Assembly: GCF_004114375.1 (NCBI RefSeq)
Contig: NZ_CP034692.1
Location: forward strand, 1,612,001 to 1,676,000
Direction of reading: 5' to 3'
From: Halorubrum sp. BOL3-1
Lineage (GTDB): Archaea; Halobacteriota; Halobacteria; Halobacteriales; Haloferacaceae
DNA length: 64,000 bases
Under the pieces are notes generated by a model, which was not told where the DNA came from, searched no databases, and saw only the letters and a list, made by a program, of their open reading frames with translations. Within the stretch, counting starts at the first letter, position 1, and every line of letters begins with the position of its first letter. This document shows positions 36,636 to 46,139 of this stretch, piece after piece. Made by a program: the position numbers and the translations under genes.

Positions 36636-37103
36636 TCAGACCGCCAGCGTGTTCCCGTTCACCCGAAGCCACTCGCGCCGGTCTTCATACTCCGGAACGA
36701 GAGCGCCGACCGTGTTCCAGAACGAGTCTGAGTGCTCGTCGTGGACAGCGTGAGCGAACTCGTGCGCGAGGACGTAGTCTTGGATCCGCACGGGTGCCCG
36801 CACCAGCCGCCAGTTCAGCCGTACGGCTTCCCCCAAGCGCCCGTCGATCCCGCCGATCTTGGAGGTGGCGTGTTCCTCGACGGCCGGCTCCAGCTGGTCC
36901 GCCGGAATCCAGACGCCGTCGTCGCAGACACGGATCCTCCCCGTCCCGCCGGCCTCAACAGACACGGCGACGCGGCTCGCGCCCGCGTCGAGGCTGTTCT
37001 CTGTCAGCTCCTTCACGTCGCTCGGGGGCCGTTCGGCCACCTCGCCCACCGCGATGCGCTGGACGGTCCGCTCGTCCAGCTGCTCGATTCCTGGCGGCTC
37101 CAT
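36636..37103 (-). CDS. In-frame chimera: MutL N-terminus fused to a YgjP/DUF45 metallopeptidase end
   Basis: Residues about 6-86 are the start of MutL, a GHKL ATPase (IEQLDERTVQRIAVGEVAER, ENSLDAGASRV, HATSKIGGID). Residues about 88-155 are the C-terminal part of a YgjP/DUF45 zinc metallopeptidase (AVRLNWRLVRAP, then YVLAHEFAHAVHDEHSDSFW with the HExxH site and third His). The fusion point is near 36843. The start at 37101-37103 has a GGGAG Shine-Dalgarno. MutL lacks the rest of its ATPase fold, and the peptidase lacks its N-terminal half, so the product is probably non-functional, though the frame is intact. Confidence 0.8.
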   Translation of the reverse strand: MEPPGIEQLDERTVQRIAVGEVAERPPSDVKELTENSLDAGASRVAVSVEAGGTGRIRVCDDGVWIPADQLEPAVEEHATSKIGGIDGRLGEAVRLNWRLVRAPVRIQDYVLAHEFAHAVHDEHSDSFWNTVGALVPEYEDRREWLRVNGNTLAV

Positions 37104-37242
37104 CACTCCCTCTCCGCCGATTCGGCGCTTGAATCCGTTGTGGGCGACCGGTCTGAGTCGCCGTCGGCCCTTCCCGGCGACCGACCGCATCGACGACATC
37201 TTCGAAGGCGACGCCCGAGTCCGAAGCTGAGAGCGACGGCGG

Positions 37243-40200
37243 TCAGGATCCACCGAGCGAGACGGCGTAGACGCCGCTACTGGTCGAGACGTACAGCGTT
37301 CCACCGCGCTCGCCGGCGCCGTACAGATCGTATCCGACCGGTCCGTTCCAGTCAACGGTCCCCGAATCGCCGTCGAGGACCGCACCCCGACGAACGTACT
37401 CGTCCGAATCGGTCGGCTGGTACGTGACGAGGAGCGACCCGCGGTCCGTCACCCTGACTGTACTGGGGTAGTCGATCGGGAGCGAGCGGTCCCACGCGAC
37501 TGTTCCGGTCGATCTGTCGTAGGCAGCCGTGCCGTTCTGGCCCGCCACGTACACCGACTCGGAGCCGACCACGAACTCGCCGCCGGTCCGAGTCGATTGG
37601 GTCCATAGGCGCTCCCCGTCGGCGGAGAGTGCGACGAGCACGTCGTCGGAGCCGGCGGAGATGTAGACCACGTCGCCGCCGACGTTCACTTCGTCGATGT
37701 ATCCGTACCCGGTTGAATCCGCCGGGACGCGCTGAGTCCAGGAGACTGCGCCCGTCTGGAGGTCGCGCGCGGTGAGGTTCTCCCCATCTGAGAGCAGTAC
37801 GTGCCCGTCGACGGTTCCCTCAACGGTCGGTTCGTAGCCGTCCCGCGTCAGGTTCCAGTAGATCTGACCGGTCGAGCCGTTCCGAGCGACGACCGATGTC
37901 GTCGTCGGATCGGCGTTGTAGTCGGTGACGCCCGTGACGATGACGCCGTTATCGACCGCCAGCTCGTCGACGCGTTCCACCTGGGGTTCCGTCCACCGGA
38001 CCGCTCCGTCGGTCGCGTTCAACGCAGTGACGGCGTCCGAAGCGGTCACGTACACCGTGTTGCCGTCGATCGTCGTCCTAGTGTACGACTCGCTCGACCA
38101 CGTCCACTGGACCGTCCCGGTCTCAGGATCGAGACGAGCGACTCCGTTTCCGCTCGCGTAGAGGTCTCCGTCGTCGACGGCGAGGTTTGCCGCCGAGAAC
38201 GGCAGCGACGCGTTCCAGTCGGTGGTGCCGTTGGAACGGTGGAGGGCACGGATGGTCACTCCTTCGGAACCTCCCGTTTCGTCGAACTGCGCTTCACCGG
38301 CGCCGAGGAAGACGCGGTCCTCGGTCGCGGTGGTCTCCTCGCCGGAGGCGACGTCGCGCCGCCACTCGAACGTCACGTTCTCCTCGACCGATTCGACCTC
38401 AACGATCTCATTGTCGACAGCGGTGGACACATTCGGCGCGTCAGCGCGAACCGCGAACTCGTACGCGCCCGGCTCGTCGATCACGCGGTCCTGGAACTGT
38501 CCGTCGACCTCGAACTGCCCGTCGCCGTCGAGGTCCCACTCGTAGGTGACCTCGTCGCGGTCGACGTCCTCAGCGGTGTCAGAGTAGACGCTCGCACTCA
38601 GCACACGATTGCCGAGCTGTCTCTCAACGTACACCTGCGGATCGAGTTCCTCCTCGACCTCGATCGTCTCGTTCGCGGTCGCCGTGGCCCCCTCGTCATC
38701 GGTGACCCAGAGCGTGACGGGGATGTCCGCTCCGCCGTCGTGGTCGACGGTCGCGTTCCGGCCGGTGTATAGTTCGTCGTCGATCTCCCACTCGTAGGTC
38801 TCGATCTCGCCATCAGGGTCGATCGCCTCCGCCGAGATGGTGAACTCCTCGTCAGGGCCGACCTCGACCGGCGCCTCGATCGCCGCGTCGGGCGGACTGT
38901 TCACCGGGAGCGTCCGGTTCTCCGTCGTCTCGGCGCCGTCATCGTCCCTGACGGTGGCGACGACGCTCCAGTTGCCGCTCTCGTTGAGCCGCGTCTCGAC
39001 TACACCGCCGCTCTCCGCGCCGGGCGGATCCAGCGTTCGGGTCTCGCCGGAGGGCGAGGTGACGGCGACTGTCGCATTCTCGACCGTGCCGTCGTCGTCG
39101 AGAGCGTCGTAAGTGTACTCGACGGGCTCGTAGGTCTCCGCCGGCGTCGTCTCCGGAGAGGCACGGCTGACCCACAGCTCCGGCGGGCGGTTCTCGACGG
39201 TCACGTTCCGCGCCAGGGTCGCCGCCGCGCCTTGGTCGTCGATGACCGCGAGCGTGACCGTGTACGTGCCGTCGTCCGCGAACGAGGCGGTCGCGTTCGG
39301 ACCCGTCACGTTCACCTCGGCGTCTTCGGCGTCGATAGCCCAGTCGTACGCGACGATCTGGCCGTCGGGGTCGACGCTCGCGCTCGCGTCGAGCTCGATC
39401 GGCGCGCCGGTCGGCGCGGGACCGCTCGCCGCCAGCGCCGGCTCCGGCGGCGCGTTCACGTCGACGGCGATGGTCGTCTCGTTGGCCGCGCCGTCGTCGT
39501 CGGTCACGCGAACCGCAACCGTCCGCTCGCCGGATTCGTCGAACGCGGCGGTCGTCTCGACGCCCGTGCGCTCGTAGTCGCCGTCGCCGTCGAGGTCCCA
39601 CTCGTGAGCGTCGATCTCGCCGTCGGGATCGATGCTGTCGCCGGCGTCGAAGCGCACCGGTTCGTCGAGGAGCGGCGTCGTGTCGTTGACCGAGGCCGCC
39701 GCGGTCGGCGGACGGTTCTCGACGGTCACGTTCCGGGTGATCGAACGCTCGGTGCCGTCGTCGTCGGTCACGGTGAGCGTGACTGGGTAGACGCCGTCGT
39801 CGCCGAAGTCGACGCTCGCGGCGGGTCCGCTCGCCTCGGCGCTCCCGTCGCCGTCGAGGTCCCACTCGTACGTCTCGATCTCGCCGTCGGGATCGACGCT
39901 CTCGCTCGCGTCGAGGTCGATCGAGTCGTCGGTGAGTTCGGGATCGCTCGCGGTCAGCGCCGGCTCCGGCGGCGCATTCACGTCGAACCGGAGCGTCGTC
40001 TCGTTGGTCGCGCCGTCGCCGTCGACGACGCGGAGTGTCGCGGTCCGCTCGCCGTAGTCGTCGTACGTGGCGGCTGGCGACGACGCGTTCGATTCGAACT
40101 CACCGGCGTCGTCGAGGTCCCACTCGTACGTGACAATCTCGCCGTCCGGATCGGCACTTCCGTCCGCGTCGAAGCGCACCGGTTCACCGACGACCGGCGT

Positions 40201-43200
40201 GTCGGTCGTCACCTGGCCGACCGCGGTCGGCTGGCGGTTCTCGACGGTCACGTTCGCGGAGGTCGCGTCGGTCGCACCCTGGTCGTCGGTGACGGTGAGC
40301 ATCACCTCGTAGGTACCGTCGTCGGCGAACGACCGGTTCGCCTCGACGCCGTTCGCGTCGCTCGCACCCTCGATCGCCCAGTCGTACGCGACGATCTCGC
40401 CGTCCGGATCCTCGCTTTCGGTCGCCGAGAGCGTCGAGCCTTCGGCGGTCAGAACCGGAGACTCGACGTCAACCTCAGCCGTCGGCGGCGCGTTCACGTC
40501 GACTGCGACGGTCGTCTCGTTGGTCGCGCCGTCGTCGTCGGTCACTCGGGCCGTAATCGTCCGTTCTCCCGGCTCCTCGAAGGCGACGGTCGGTTCGGTG
40601 CCCGCGCGCTCGTAGTCGCCGTCGTCGTCAAGGTCCCACTCGTACGCGACGACCTCGCCATCGGGGTCGGCGCTCTCGTCCGCGTCGAAGCGTACCGGCT
40701 CATCGACCGTCGGGTCGGAGTCGTTAACCGACACTTCCACGATCGGCCGACGGTTCTCGACGGTCACGTTCGTTTCGACCGTGTCGGTCGCTCCCCGATC
40801 GTCGGTGACCGTGAGCGAGATCGGATAGATCCCGTCGTCCGAGAAGTCGGCGCCCGCGGTGGGTCCGCTCGCCTCGACGCTCCCGTCGTCGTTGAGGTCC
40901 CACTCGTAGGTCTCGATCGCCCCGTCTGGATCTTCGCTGCTGCCAGCGTCCAGTTCGATGGCCTCCTCGGTCAGCGCCGGGTCGTCGGCGTCAATCGCGG
41001 CCGTCGGCGGCGCGTTCGCCCGCACCGCCGTCTCGGTCGTCGCGGACGCGCCGAACGCGTCGGTGAGACGGAGCGTGACGTTCCGATCGCCCGCCTCGTC
41101 GTAGGTTGTCGTCACGTTCGCGGCCGCGGTGGCCCGCTCGTAGTCGCCGTCGTCGTCAAGGTCCCACTCGTACGCGACGACCTCGTCGCCGGCCGTCCAG
41201 TCGGCGGGCGCGGAGACGGTGACGTCGCTCCCGACGGTGACGTTCCGCGGCGACGGCGCGATCGGCGGGGCGTTCGGCGCCGCGTCGATGGCGCGGAGGC
41301 TGTCGAGGACCACGGTACCGTTACCCCGAACCTCGACCTCGAGCTGCGCGCCGTTGGTCAAGTTCGCAGGAAGGTCGGCGGCGACGGTCTGGTTCCCCTC
41401 CTCGGTGAACGTGACTGACGAGATGGGATACCGGTCGCCGTCGCGCGTGGTCATATACAGGTCCAAGAGCAGTTCGCCGTCGATCTCGTCGACGAGCGCG
41501 TTGTAGGCGACAATTCCCTTCGCGGTTCCCGACCCGATCTCGGAGGCGTTCGGGACCTCGTAAGTGGCGTTGCCCCCGCCCGAGACCGAGTCCTCATCGA
41601 CGATCGTCGTCGAGCGGTCCGCCGGCAGGCTGTCGAACGAAGCCGGAGTGGTCCAGTCGCCGACGTTGCCCGCGGTGTCGACCCCGCGGGCCCGGAGCTC
41701 GAACGAGCCGGCCGCGTCAAGGTCGACGGCGGTCGCCTCGGTCGATCCGATCGTCGTCCAGTTGATCCACTCCTTGGAGCCATCCGCGCGGTATTGGAGC
41801 TCGACCTCCGACAGCGGCTCGTCGGCGGTCGGATCGACGACCGCTCCGGTCACGTCGTCGATCGCGTTCACGCCGATCGTCGGCGGGTCGTCGTCGCGGA
41901 GGACCGTCACCGACTGCGACGCGACGTTGCCCCTCTCGTCGCGCACCTCGACGGTCACGTCGGTTCCGCTCGTCGCGACATCGACATCGGCGTCGAAGTA
42001 GCCGTTCTCGGTGGTGGTCCATCCAGACCACGGGCCGCCGTCGACGCGGACACGGTACTCGAGGTCGCCGTCGGCCGTCACGTCGTCTTCGACGGACCAC
42101 GAGAGGTTGATCGACCCGTCCGCGACGACACGCCGCTCGACCTCCTCGCCGTCGACGAGGGTTGGACGCTGGTCGGGGACCGACTCGGCGTCGACCTCCG
42201 GCGGCGTCACGTCCGGCGGGTCGTACGTGAGCGTCTCGACGGTCCACTTGCCGGTCTGATTTGCGAGGTTCGTCGCGCGAGCGCGGACCTCGACCTCGCC
42301 CTCGATCGGAGGGACCACTCGTCCGAAGTCTTCCAAGTCGTCGCCCTCGACGGTCCGCCAGTCGGTCCAGTTCCCTTCGCCGATGTGACGGTACTCGAGT
42401 TCGACCGATTGTATCCGTCGTTCGGGGAGTACCTTGACGTACACGTCTCCGGCCGTGGGATCGTCGGCGAGCGGTGCGGCCACATCGGTGATCGGCGGAC
42501 CGGCGGTCACCACGACGTCGGCGTTCCGGACGGTCGTCCGGCCGATGTCGTCGCGGACCTGGAGCTGGACTCGCGTGACCCCATCACCGTAGGTGAGGTC
42601 GGGCGTCACCCGACCGTCATCGGGAGCGGTCGTCCAGGCGGTCCAGCCGTCCCCGTCCCCGTCCGCGCCGCCGGTGAAGCCGTCGCCGTCATCGACGCGG
42701 AACCGGTACTCGACGTCGCCGGTCGGCGTCTTGGCGTCCCAGAGGTCCCAGACGAGGTCGGTGTCGCTGTCGTTCGTCGGGTACACCACGTCGCCGTCGG
42801 CGAGGGTCACCGGGTCAGGACCTGCGACGAGGTCGGCCTCCGGCCGCTGAATGTCCGGACCCGCCCGCTCGAAGACGGAAACGTCGACGGGACCGCCCTC
42901 GCCGCTCGCGGTGAGCTTCAGCGGACCGCGACTCCCACCGACGCGCACGACGACGTAGGTCGTGTCCGCGGGATCGTCGATCGTGTCGCCAAGCGTGTCC
43001 GCGTCCCTTTCGGGGAGCGCTCGGCCCTCAACGGTCCGCGGGTCGTCCGGGCGCTCGGAGAGAACAGCGGTCTCGAGTTCGGCCGCGTTCGCGCCCGCGA
43101 CCGTGACATCGAGGTCGCCCGCGTCCGTCGTTCCCGGGGCGGTGTCGAGCTCGAACACGACGTAGTCGTCGCCGTGGTCCATCGTGTCGTACACGTTCGC

Positions 43201-45081
43201 GTCGCCGAACGCGGTCCAACCGTGGGTCGGCATCGACGTCTCGCGCGGCAGCGACCGGTCGGGACTGTTGTACCGCTTTTCGGTCGTCTCCTCGTAATCG
43301 AGTTCGATCAGCAGCCGGAGCGACTCCACGTCCGACCGGATCTGCTGGTACGCCTGCGGGTCCTCGATGCCGGCCGCGTTCCCGACGACGTCGGCGTGAA
43401 CGTCGTTCAGGTAGGTGGGCAAGAGCAGGTACGTCTCCCGGAGCAGGGTCTCCCGCTCTTCGAGCAGCCGACGTTCCCTCGCCTCGTCGTCGACTCCCTC
43501 CAGCTCGGCGGAGTTCCGCTCCAGTGCGGCGAGGTTCGCCCGGAGTCTCTCGTACGACTCCGTTCCGGGGTCGACGTGGATCGCGATCGCCTGTTTCTGG
43601 ATTCCGGTTCCGAACGAGCCGGCGAACTTGTCTGACTTCAGCGCGACGTCCAGCGCCGTCAGGGCGGTCCCGATACCGCTGAGTCCGACCGTGGCTTGGA
43701 GTGCGTCGTCCGCGTACGAGACGGCCTGGTCGATCGCGGCGTCTTTCGTCGCGTTCTTCAGATCGAACCGGAGTTCCTCGCGGATGACTGCGGCCGCGTC
43801 GTCGGCGTCGCTCGTGGCGTCGGCCTGCCAGTAGGAGGCGTTGAACGCGCGGTCGCGGTACGTTCCGTAGGTGTCCGCCGGGAAGTCCGTCTCGGGGTCG
43901 GTCGTGAGGCTCGCATCGACCGTTTCCAGCGTTCCGTTCGACTGGACATAGATACCCCGGGCGGTCTGGACGAGAGCGAAAAGCGAGAGGCGCTCCGTCC
44001 GCCCCTCGTACACGTATCCCGCCGAGCTGTTCTCCACGTAGGAGACGCTCGTCGGCTCCGTTTCCCACGCGTCGCGCGTCTCGTTGTATCGGAGCAGCGA
44101 GACGGAACCGGCGTCGGTTCCCGCCTCGTGTGGCAGCACGAACCGAACGGAAGCGTTGTCGATCGCCGCGTCGGGCGTCTCCGGATGGGACACCTCGACG
44201 TAGCTTCGCACCGACCCGTTCGGCGGCGCCGCCCGATCGCCGGGGGCGTCGTCGGCCCCATCCGGGTCCGTTACGGAAACGCTCGTGTTCAGCGACTCGA
44301 CACCGTCGGCGTACGAGATCTCGGTCGATTCGACCGTGACATCGTCCTGACTCGCGTCGTCGACCCGGTCGAGGTCGAGCGCAACCGACTCCCCCGCGTC
44401 AACTGACCCCGTCGCGCGGAGGACGCCGTCGTCGACGCTGGTCTGTACGTTTTCGCCGTTACCGTCAGACCCGTCGCCACCGTCAGACCCGTCGCCACCG
44501 TCAGACCCGTCGCCACCGTCAGACCCGTCGCCACCATCAGACCCGTCGCCACCGTCCGGTTCGCCATCGATCGCCGACGCCTCGATCGACACCGAGTCGA
44601 CCGCCTCGATCGCGCTCTCGTTTTCGGAGTCGATGCGTACCGAGACGTTCGCCGCCTCGCCGACGCCGAAGGCGACCCGCCCGGGATCGGTCCCGTCGAT
44701 CCGTCGCGTTTCGCCGTCGGCTTCGGCGTAGAACCGGATTCCCGGCGTGTCGTCGTCGACCGTCAGTTTCACCGGCTGTGTCCCCCTGTTCGTGGCGACG
44801 AACACGTCCTCGGCGTACGTCGTCGCGTCCGGGTTCAGTCCCGAGGCGAGCGTGCCGGTGCCGTCGAAGCGTAGTTCCAGGGTCCCGCCGGACTGCTCGG
44901 CATACGCACCGTTGGGACCCGCGGCCGGTTCCAGGGAGAGGAACGCGTCGCTGTCGTCCGCGACGCCGACCGAAACCGTTCGCTCGGCGGAGACGCTCGA
45001 AAACGCTCCGGTCATCGGAATGCCAGCGGTGACGAGCGAAGCCGCGATCAGTACGACAGCGACGCGTCGCCATCGGGTCAT
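37243..45081 (-). CDS. Giant secreted PKD-domain/beta-propeller surface protein
   Basis: This 2612-residue protein has a Sec-type signal (about 1-31), a DUF1102-like domain (about 33-160), a Gly-Ser-Asp linker (about 172-205), a PGF-pre-PGF-like region (about 260-380; YVEVSHPETPD, then FALVQTA), a helical region to about 640, Ig-like domains, nine or ten PKD-type domains from about 1270 to 2145, and a C-terminal PQQ-like beta-propeller (about 2180-2612). The PKD part alternates two types (starting NAPP and ENR), so the true unit is about 174 residues. It is probably an adhesin or matrix protein. It lies between the mobile-element genes and tRNA-Gln, and may be cargo or a host gene. Confidence 0.88.
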   Translation of the reverse strand: MTRWRRVAVVLIAASLVTAGIPMTGAFSSVSAERTVSVGVADDSDAFLSLEPAAGPNGAYAEQSGGTLELRFDGTGTLASGLNPDATTYAEDVFVATNRGTQPVKLTVDDDTPGIRFYAEADGETRRIDGTDPGRVAFGVGEAANVSVRIDSENESAIEAVDSVSIEASAIDGEPDGGDGSDGGDGSDGGDGSDGGDGSDGGDGSDGNGENVQTSVDDGVLRATGSVDAGESVALDLDRVDDASQDDVTVESTEISYADGVESLNTSVSVTDPDGADDAPGDRAAPPNGSVRSYVEVSHPETPDAAIDNASVRFVLPHEAGTDAGSVSLLRYNETRDAWETEPTSVSYVENSSAGYVYEGRTERLSLFALVQTARGIYVQSNGTLETVDASLTTDPETDFPADTYGTYRDRAFNASYWQADATSDADDAAAVIREELRFDLKNATKDAAIDQAVSYADDALQATVGLSGIGTALTALDVALKSDKFAGSFGTGIQKQAIAIHVDPGTESYERLRANLAALERNSAELEGVDDEARERRLLEERETLLRETYLLLPTYLNDVHADVVGNAAGIEDPQAYQQIRSDVESLRLLIELDYEETTEKRYNSPDRSLPRETSMPTHGWTAFGDANVYDTMDHGDDYVVFELDTAPGTTDAGDLDVTVAGANAAELETAVLSERPDDPRTVEGRALPERDADTLGDTIDDPADTTYVVVRVGGSRGPLKLTASGEGGPVDVSVFERAGPDIQRPEADLVAGPDPVTLADGDVVYPTNDSDTDLVWDLWDAKTPTGDVEYRFRVDDGDGFTGGADGDGDGWTAWTTAPDDGRVTPDLTYGDGVTRVQLQVRDDIGRTTVRNADVVVTAGPPITDVAAPLADDPTAGDVYVKVLPERRIQSVELEYRHIGEGNWTDWRTVEGDDLEDFGRVVPPIEGEVEVRARATNLANQTGKWTVETLTYDPPDVTPPEVDAESVPDQRPTLVDGEEVERRVVADGSINLSWSVEDDVTADGDLEYRVRVDGGPWSGWTTTENGYFDADVDVATSGTDVTVEVRDERGNVASQSVTVLRDDDPPTIGVNAIDDVTGAVVDPTADEPLSEVELQYRADGSKEWINWTTIGSTEATAVDLDAAGSFELRARGVDTAGNVGDWTTPASFDSLPADRSTTIVDEDSVSGGGNATYEVPNASEIGSGTAKGIVAYNALVDEIDGELLLDLYMTTRDGDRYPISSVTFTEEGNQTVAADLPANLTNGAQLEVEVRGNGTVVLDSLRAIDAAPNAPPIAPSPRNVTVGSDVTVSAPADWTAGDEVVAYEWDLDDDGDYERATAAANVTTTYDEAGDRNVTLRLTDAFGASATTETAVRANAPPTAAIDADDPALTEEAIELDAGSSEDPDGAIETYEWDLNDDGSVEASGPTAGADFSDDGIYPISLTVTDDRGATDTVETNVTVENRRPIVEVSVNDSDPTVDEPVRFDADESADPDGEVVAYEWDLDDDGDYERAGTEPTVAFEEPGERTITARVTDDDGATNETTVAVDVNAPPTAEVDVESPVLTAEGSTLSATESEDPDGEIVAYDWAIEGASDANGVEANRSFADDGTYEVMLTVTDDQGATDATSANVTVENRQPTAVGQVTTDTPVVGEPVRFDADGSADPDGEIVTYEWDLDDAGEFESNASSPAATYDDYGERTATLRVVDGDGATNETTLRFDVNAPPEPALTASDPELTDDSIDLDASESVDPDGEIETYEWDLDGDGSAEASGPAASVDFGDDGVYPVTLTVTDDDGTERSITRNVTVENRPPTAAASVNDTTPLLDEPVRFDAGDSIDPDGEIDAHEWDLDGDGDYERTGVETTAAFDESGERTVAVRVTDDDGAANETTIAVDVNAPPEPALAASGPAPTGAPIELDASASVDPDGQIVAYDWAIDAEDAEVNVTGPNATASFADDGTYTVTLAVIDDQGAAATLARNVTVENRPPELWVSRASPETTPAETYEPVEYTYDALDDDGTVENATVAVTSPSGETRTLDPPGAESGGVVETRLNESGNWSVVATVRDDDGAETTENRTLPVNSPPDAAIEAPVEVGPDEEFTISAEAIDPDGEIETYEWEIDDELYTGRNATVDHDGGADIPVTLWVTDDEGATATANETIEVEEELDPQVYVERQLGNRVLSASVYSDTAEDVDRDEVTYEWDLDGDGQFEVDGQFQDRVIDEPGAYEFAVRADAPNVSTAVDNEIVEVESVEENVTFEWRRDVASGEETTATEDRVFLGAGEAQFDETGGSEGVTIRALHRSNGTTDWNASLPFSAANLAVDDGDLYASGNGVARLDPETGTVQWTWSSESYTRTTIDGNTVYVTASDAVTALNATDGAVRWTEPQVERVDELAVDNGVIVTGVTDYNADPTTTSVVARNGSTGQIYWNLTRDGYEPTVEGTVDGHVLLSDGENLTARDLQTGAVSWTQRVPADSTGYGYIDEVNVGGDVVYISAGSDDVLVALSADGERLWTQSTRTGGEFVVGSESVYVAGQNGTAAYDRSTGTVAWDRSLPIDYPSTVRVTDRGSLLVTYQPTDSDEYVRRGAVLDGDSGTVDWNGPVGYDLYGAGERGGTLYVSTSSGVYAVSLGGS
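44461..44550 (-). repeat. 18-base tandem repeat in the giant gene linker
   Basis: Five copies of ACCGTCAGACCCGTCGCC (plus strand; one with a single base change) encode the Gly-Ser-Asp linker. Changes in copy number would keep the frame, so linker length can vary between strains. Confidence 0.8.
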
Positions 45082-45319
45082 CCATTACCACGTGGAGGGG
45101 CGACTCCAATACTCATCGCCCGGTTCTACCGTCCCTTATCCAGATAGTAATGAGGCGGTTGAATTCCCGAACCGAGACCCTGAATTCGGTTCAGGTGCCG
45201 TCTGAAATGGATCATAAAACCGTCTACGGACGAATTAGTCAGGGTCGACTTCGATCGGTCCGGGTAGGGGAATCTCTACGGGATCCCACCGGGACCTCCG
45301 TCGTATCTCGAAAGGCCGC
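45082..45319. other. Upstream region of the giant gene, no gene seen
   Basis: About 240 bases upstream of the giant gene. A TATA-like GGATAAGGG on the minus strand near 45134 could drive it. Left of the decayed gene copy no ORF is supported. Confidence 0.4.
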
Positions 45320-45481
45320 TCGGTCCTCGCCCTGCCGGCGGTAGACCCCGCAGCCCTTCAGCCGCGGCATCTCGTGGTGGTGGAGCCGATCTGCGTCGCA
45401 GTCGTACACGAGCGGGAAGACCTTGGTCTGCCGTCGCACGATGGTGAACTCCGGTATCGCGTCGCGCAGCGACGGGCCGAG
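45320..45481 (-). pseudogene. Truncated copy of the 28274-28762 gene
   Basis: The minus-strand frame here reads PSLRDAIPEFTIVRRQ, then TKVFPLVYDCDADRLHHHEM and PRLKGCGVYRRQGED, matching the last 55 residues of the complete protein at 28274-28762. The N-terminal two thirds are absent and another, unrelated frame follows to the right. It ends in unrelated sequence before a stop at 45239. It sits about 450 bases from the tRNA-Gln end. Confidence 0.8.
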
Positions 45482-45868
45482 GTCGTCCGCGAGGCCGCGA
45501 AACCGGAGTACCCGCCTCGGTTCCGGACGGCCCTCACGAACGCGAGCGACCGGCGGGTCAGGTTCGGCGAAGGGCACGCAGCCCACTTCGAGTACGTGAG
45601 CGACGACTCCGGGGCGCTCGTCTTCCTCCCGAGCGACATCGTGGCGCCTGTCGAACCCGACTGCCGGCGGCTCGCCGACGCGATTGGCGTCACCGAGGAG
45701 TACCGGACCGTCGAGTCCGCGGCAGGCGAGTTGAGCGAGCGCGTCGTCAACCTGTACGCGACCACCGCCGACACCGACGACACCTGCCTCCCGGTCGGCG
45801 AACATCGATTCGAGACAACCGTCTCGGTCGGCGGCGGCAACGCTGAACCGGAGGCGTCGGCCGAGTAG
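45374..45868 (+). CDS. Possible truncated hypothetical protein
   Basis: The plus-strand frame ending at 45868 has a halophile-like acidic C-terminal half (GHAAHFEYVSDDSGALVFLP, then RLADAIGVTEEYRTVESAAG) from about 45540. Its N-terminal part is antisense to the decayed gene copy and is not protein-like, so the true start is probably lost. I take it as the 3' remnant of a second gene at a rearrangement junction. No family recognised. Confidence 0.4.
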   Translation: MVVEPICVAVVHEREDLGLPSHDGELRYRVAQRRAEVVREAAKPEYPPRFRTALTNASDRRVRFGEGHAAHFEYVSDDSGALVFLPSDIVAPVEPDCRRLADAIGVTEEYRTVESAAGELSERVVNLYATTADTDDTCLPVGEHRFETTVSVGGGNAEPEASAE

Positions 45869-45938
45869 GGTTCACAGCCCTGTTGGTGTGAGAGATGTCG
45901 TGCCAGTCGGCGTGTGAGGATTCTGGACTCCGAAGACA

Positions 45939-46068
45939 TAGTCCCGGGCGGATTCGAACCGCCGTCAATGGCTGACTTCGGGTGATCGACCCTCCCCGAC
46001 AGGAGGAGACGAGGTCGGGTCGAATACCCTCCAAAGGCCATTATGATTGGCCACTACACCACGGGACT
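45939..46068 (-). tRNA. tRNA-Gln (TTG anticodon) with intron
   Basis: On the minus strand AGTCCCG (46068 downwards) pairs with CGGGACT near the 3' end (discriminator A at 45939). Exon 1 is 46031-46068 and exon 2 is 45939-45973; joined they give a 73-base tRNA with anticodon stem ATGGC/GCCAT, loop CTTTGGA (anticodon TTG) and T-arm GGCGG-TTCGAAT-CCGCC. The 57-base intron (45974-46030) sits at the canonical 37/38 position and would be cut by the archaeal splicing endonuclease. The 3' end is the presumed target of the nearby integrase, see the matching sequence at 28965-28978. Confidence 0.93.
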
Positions 46069-46139
46069 CTGTTGAGCGATTACCGACGTACACTCAAGTA
46101 CGTTACTCTCTCCGACGCGTGGACGGACTCGCCGTCCGA

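Noticed and set aside
39232-41418. A 728-codon plus-strand frame within the giant gene
   Set aside because: It is the mirror of the PKD repeats and itself repetitive; no start signal or domain.
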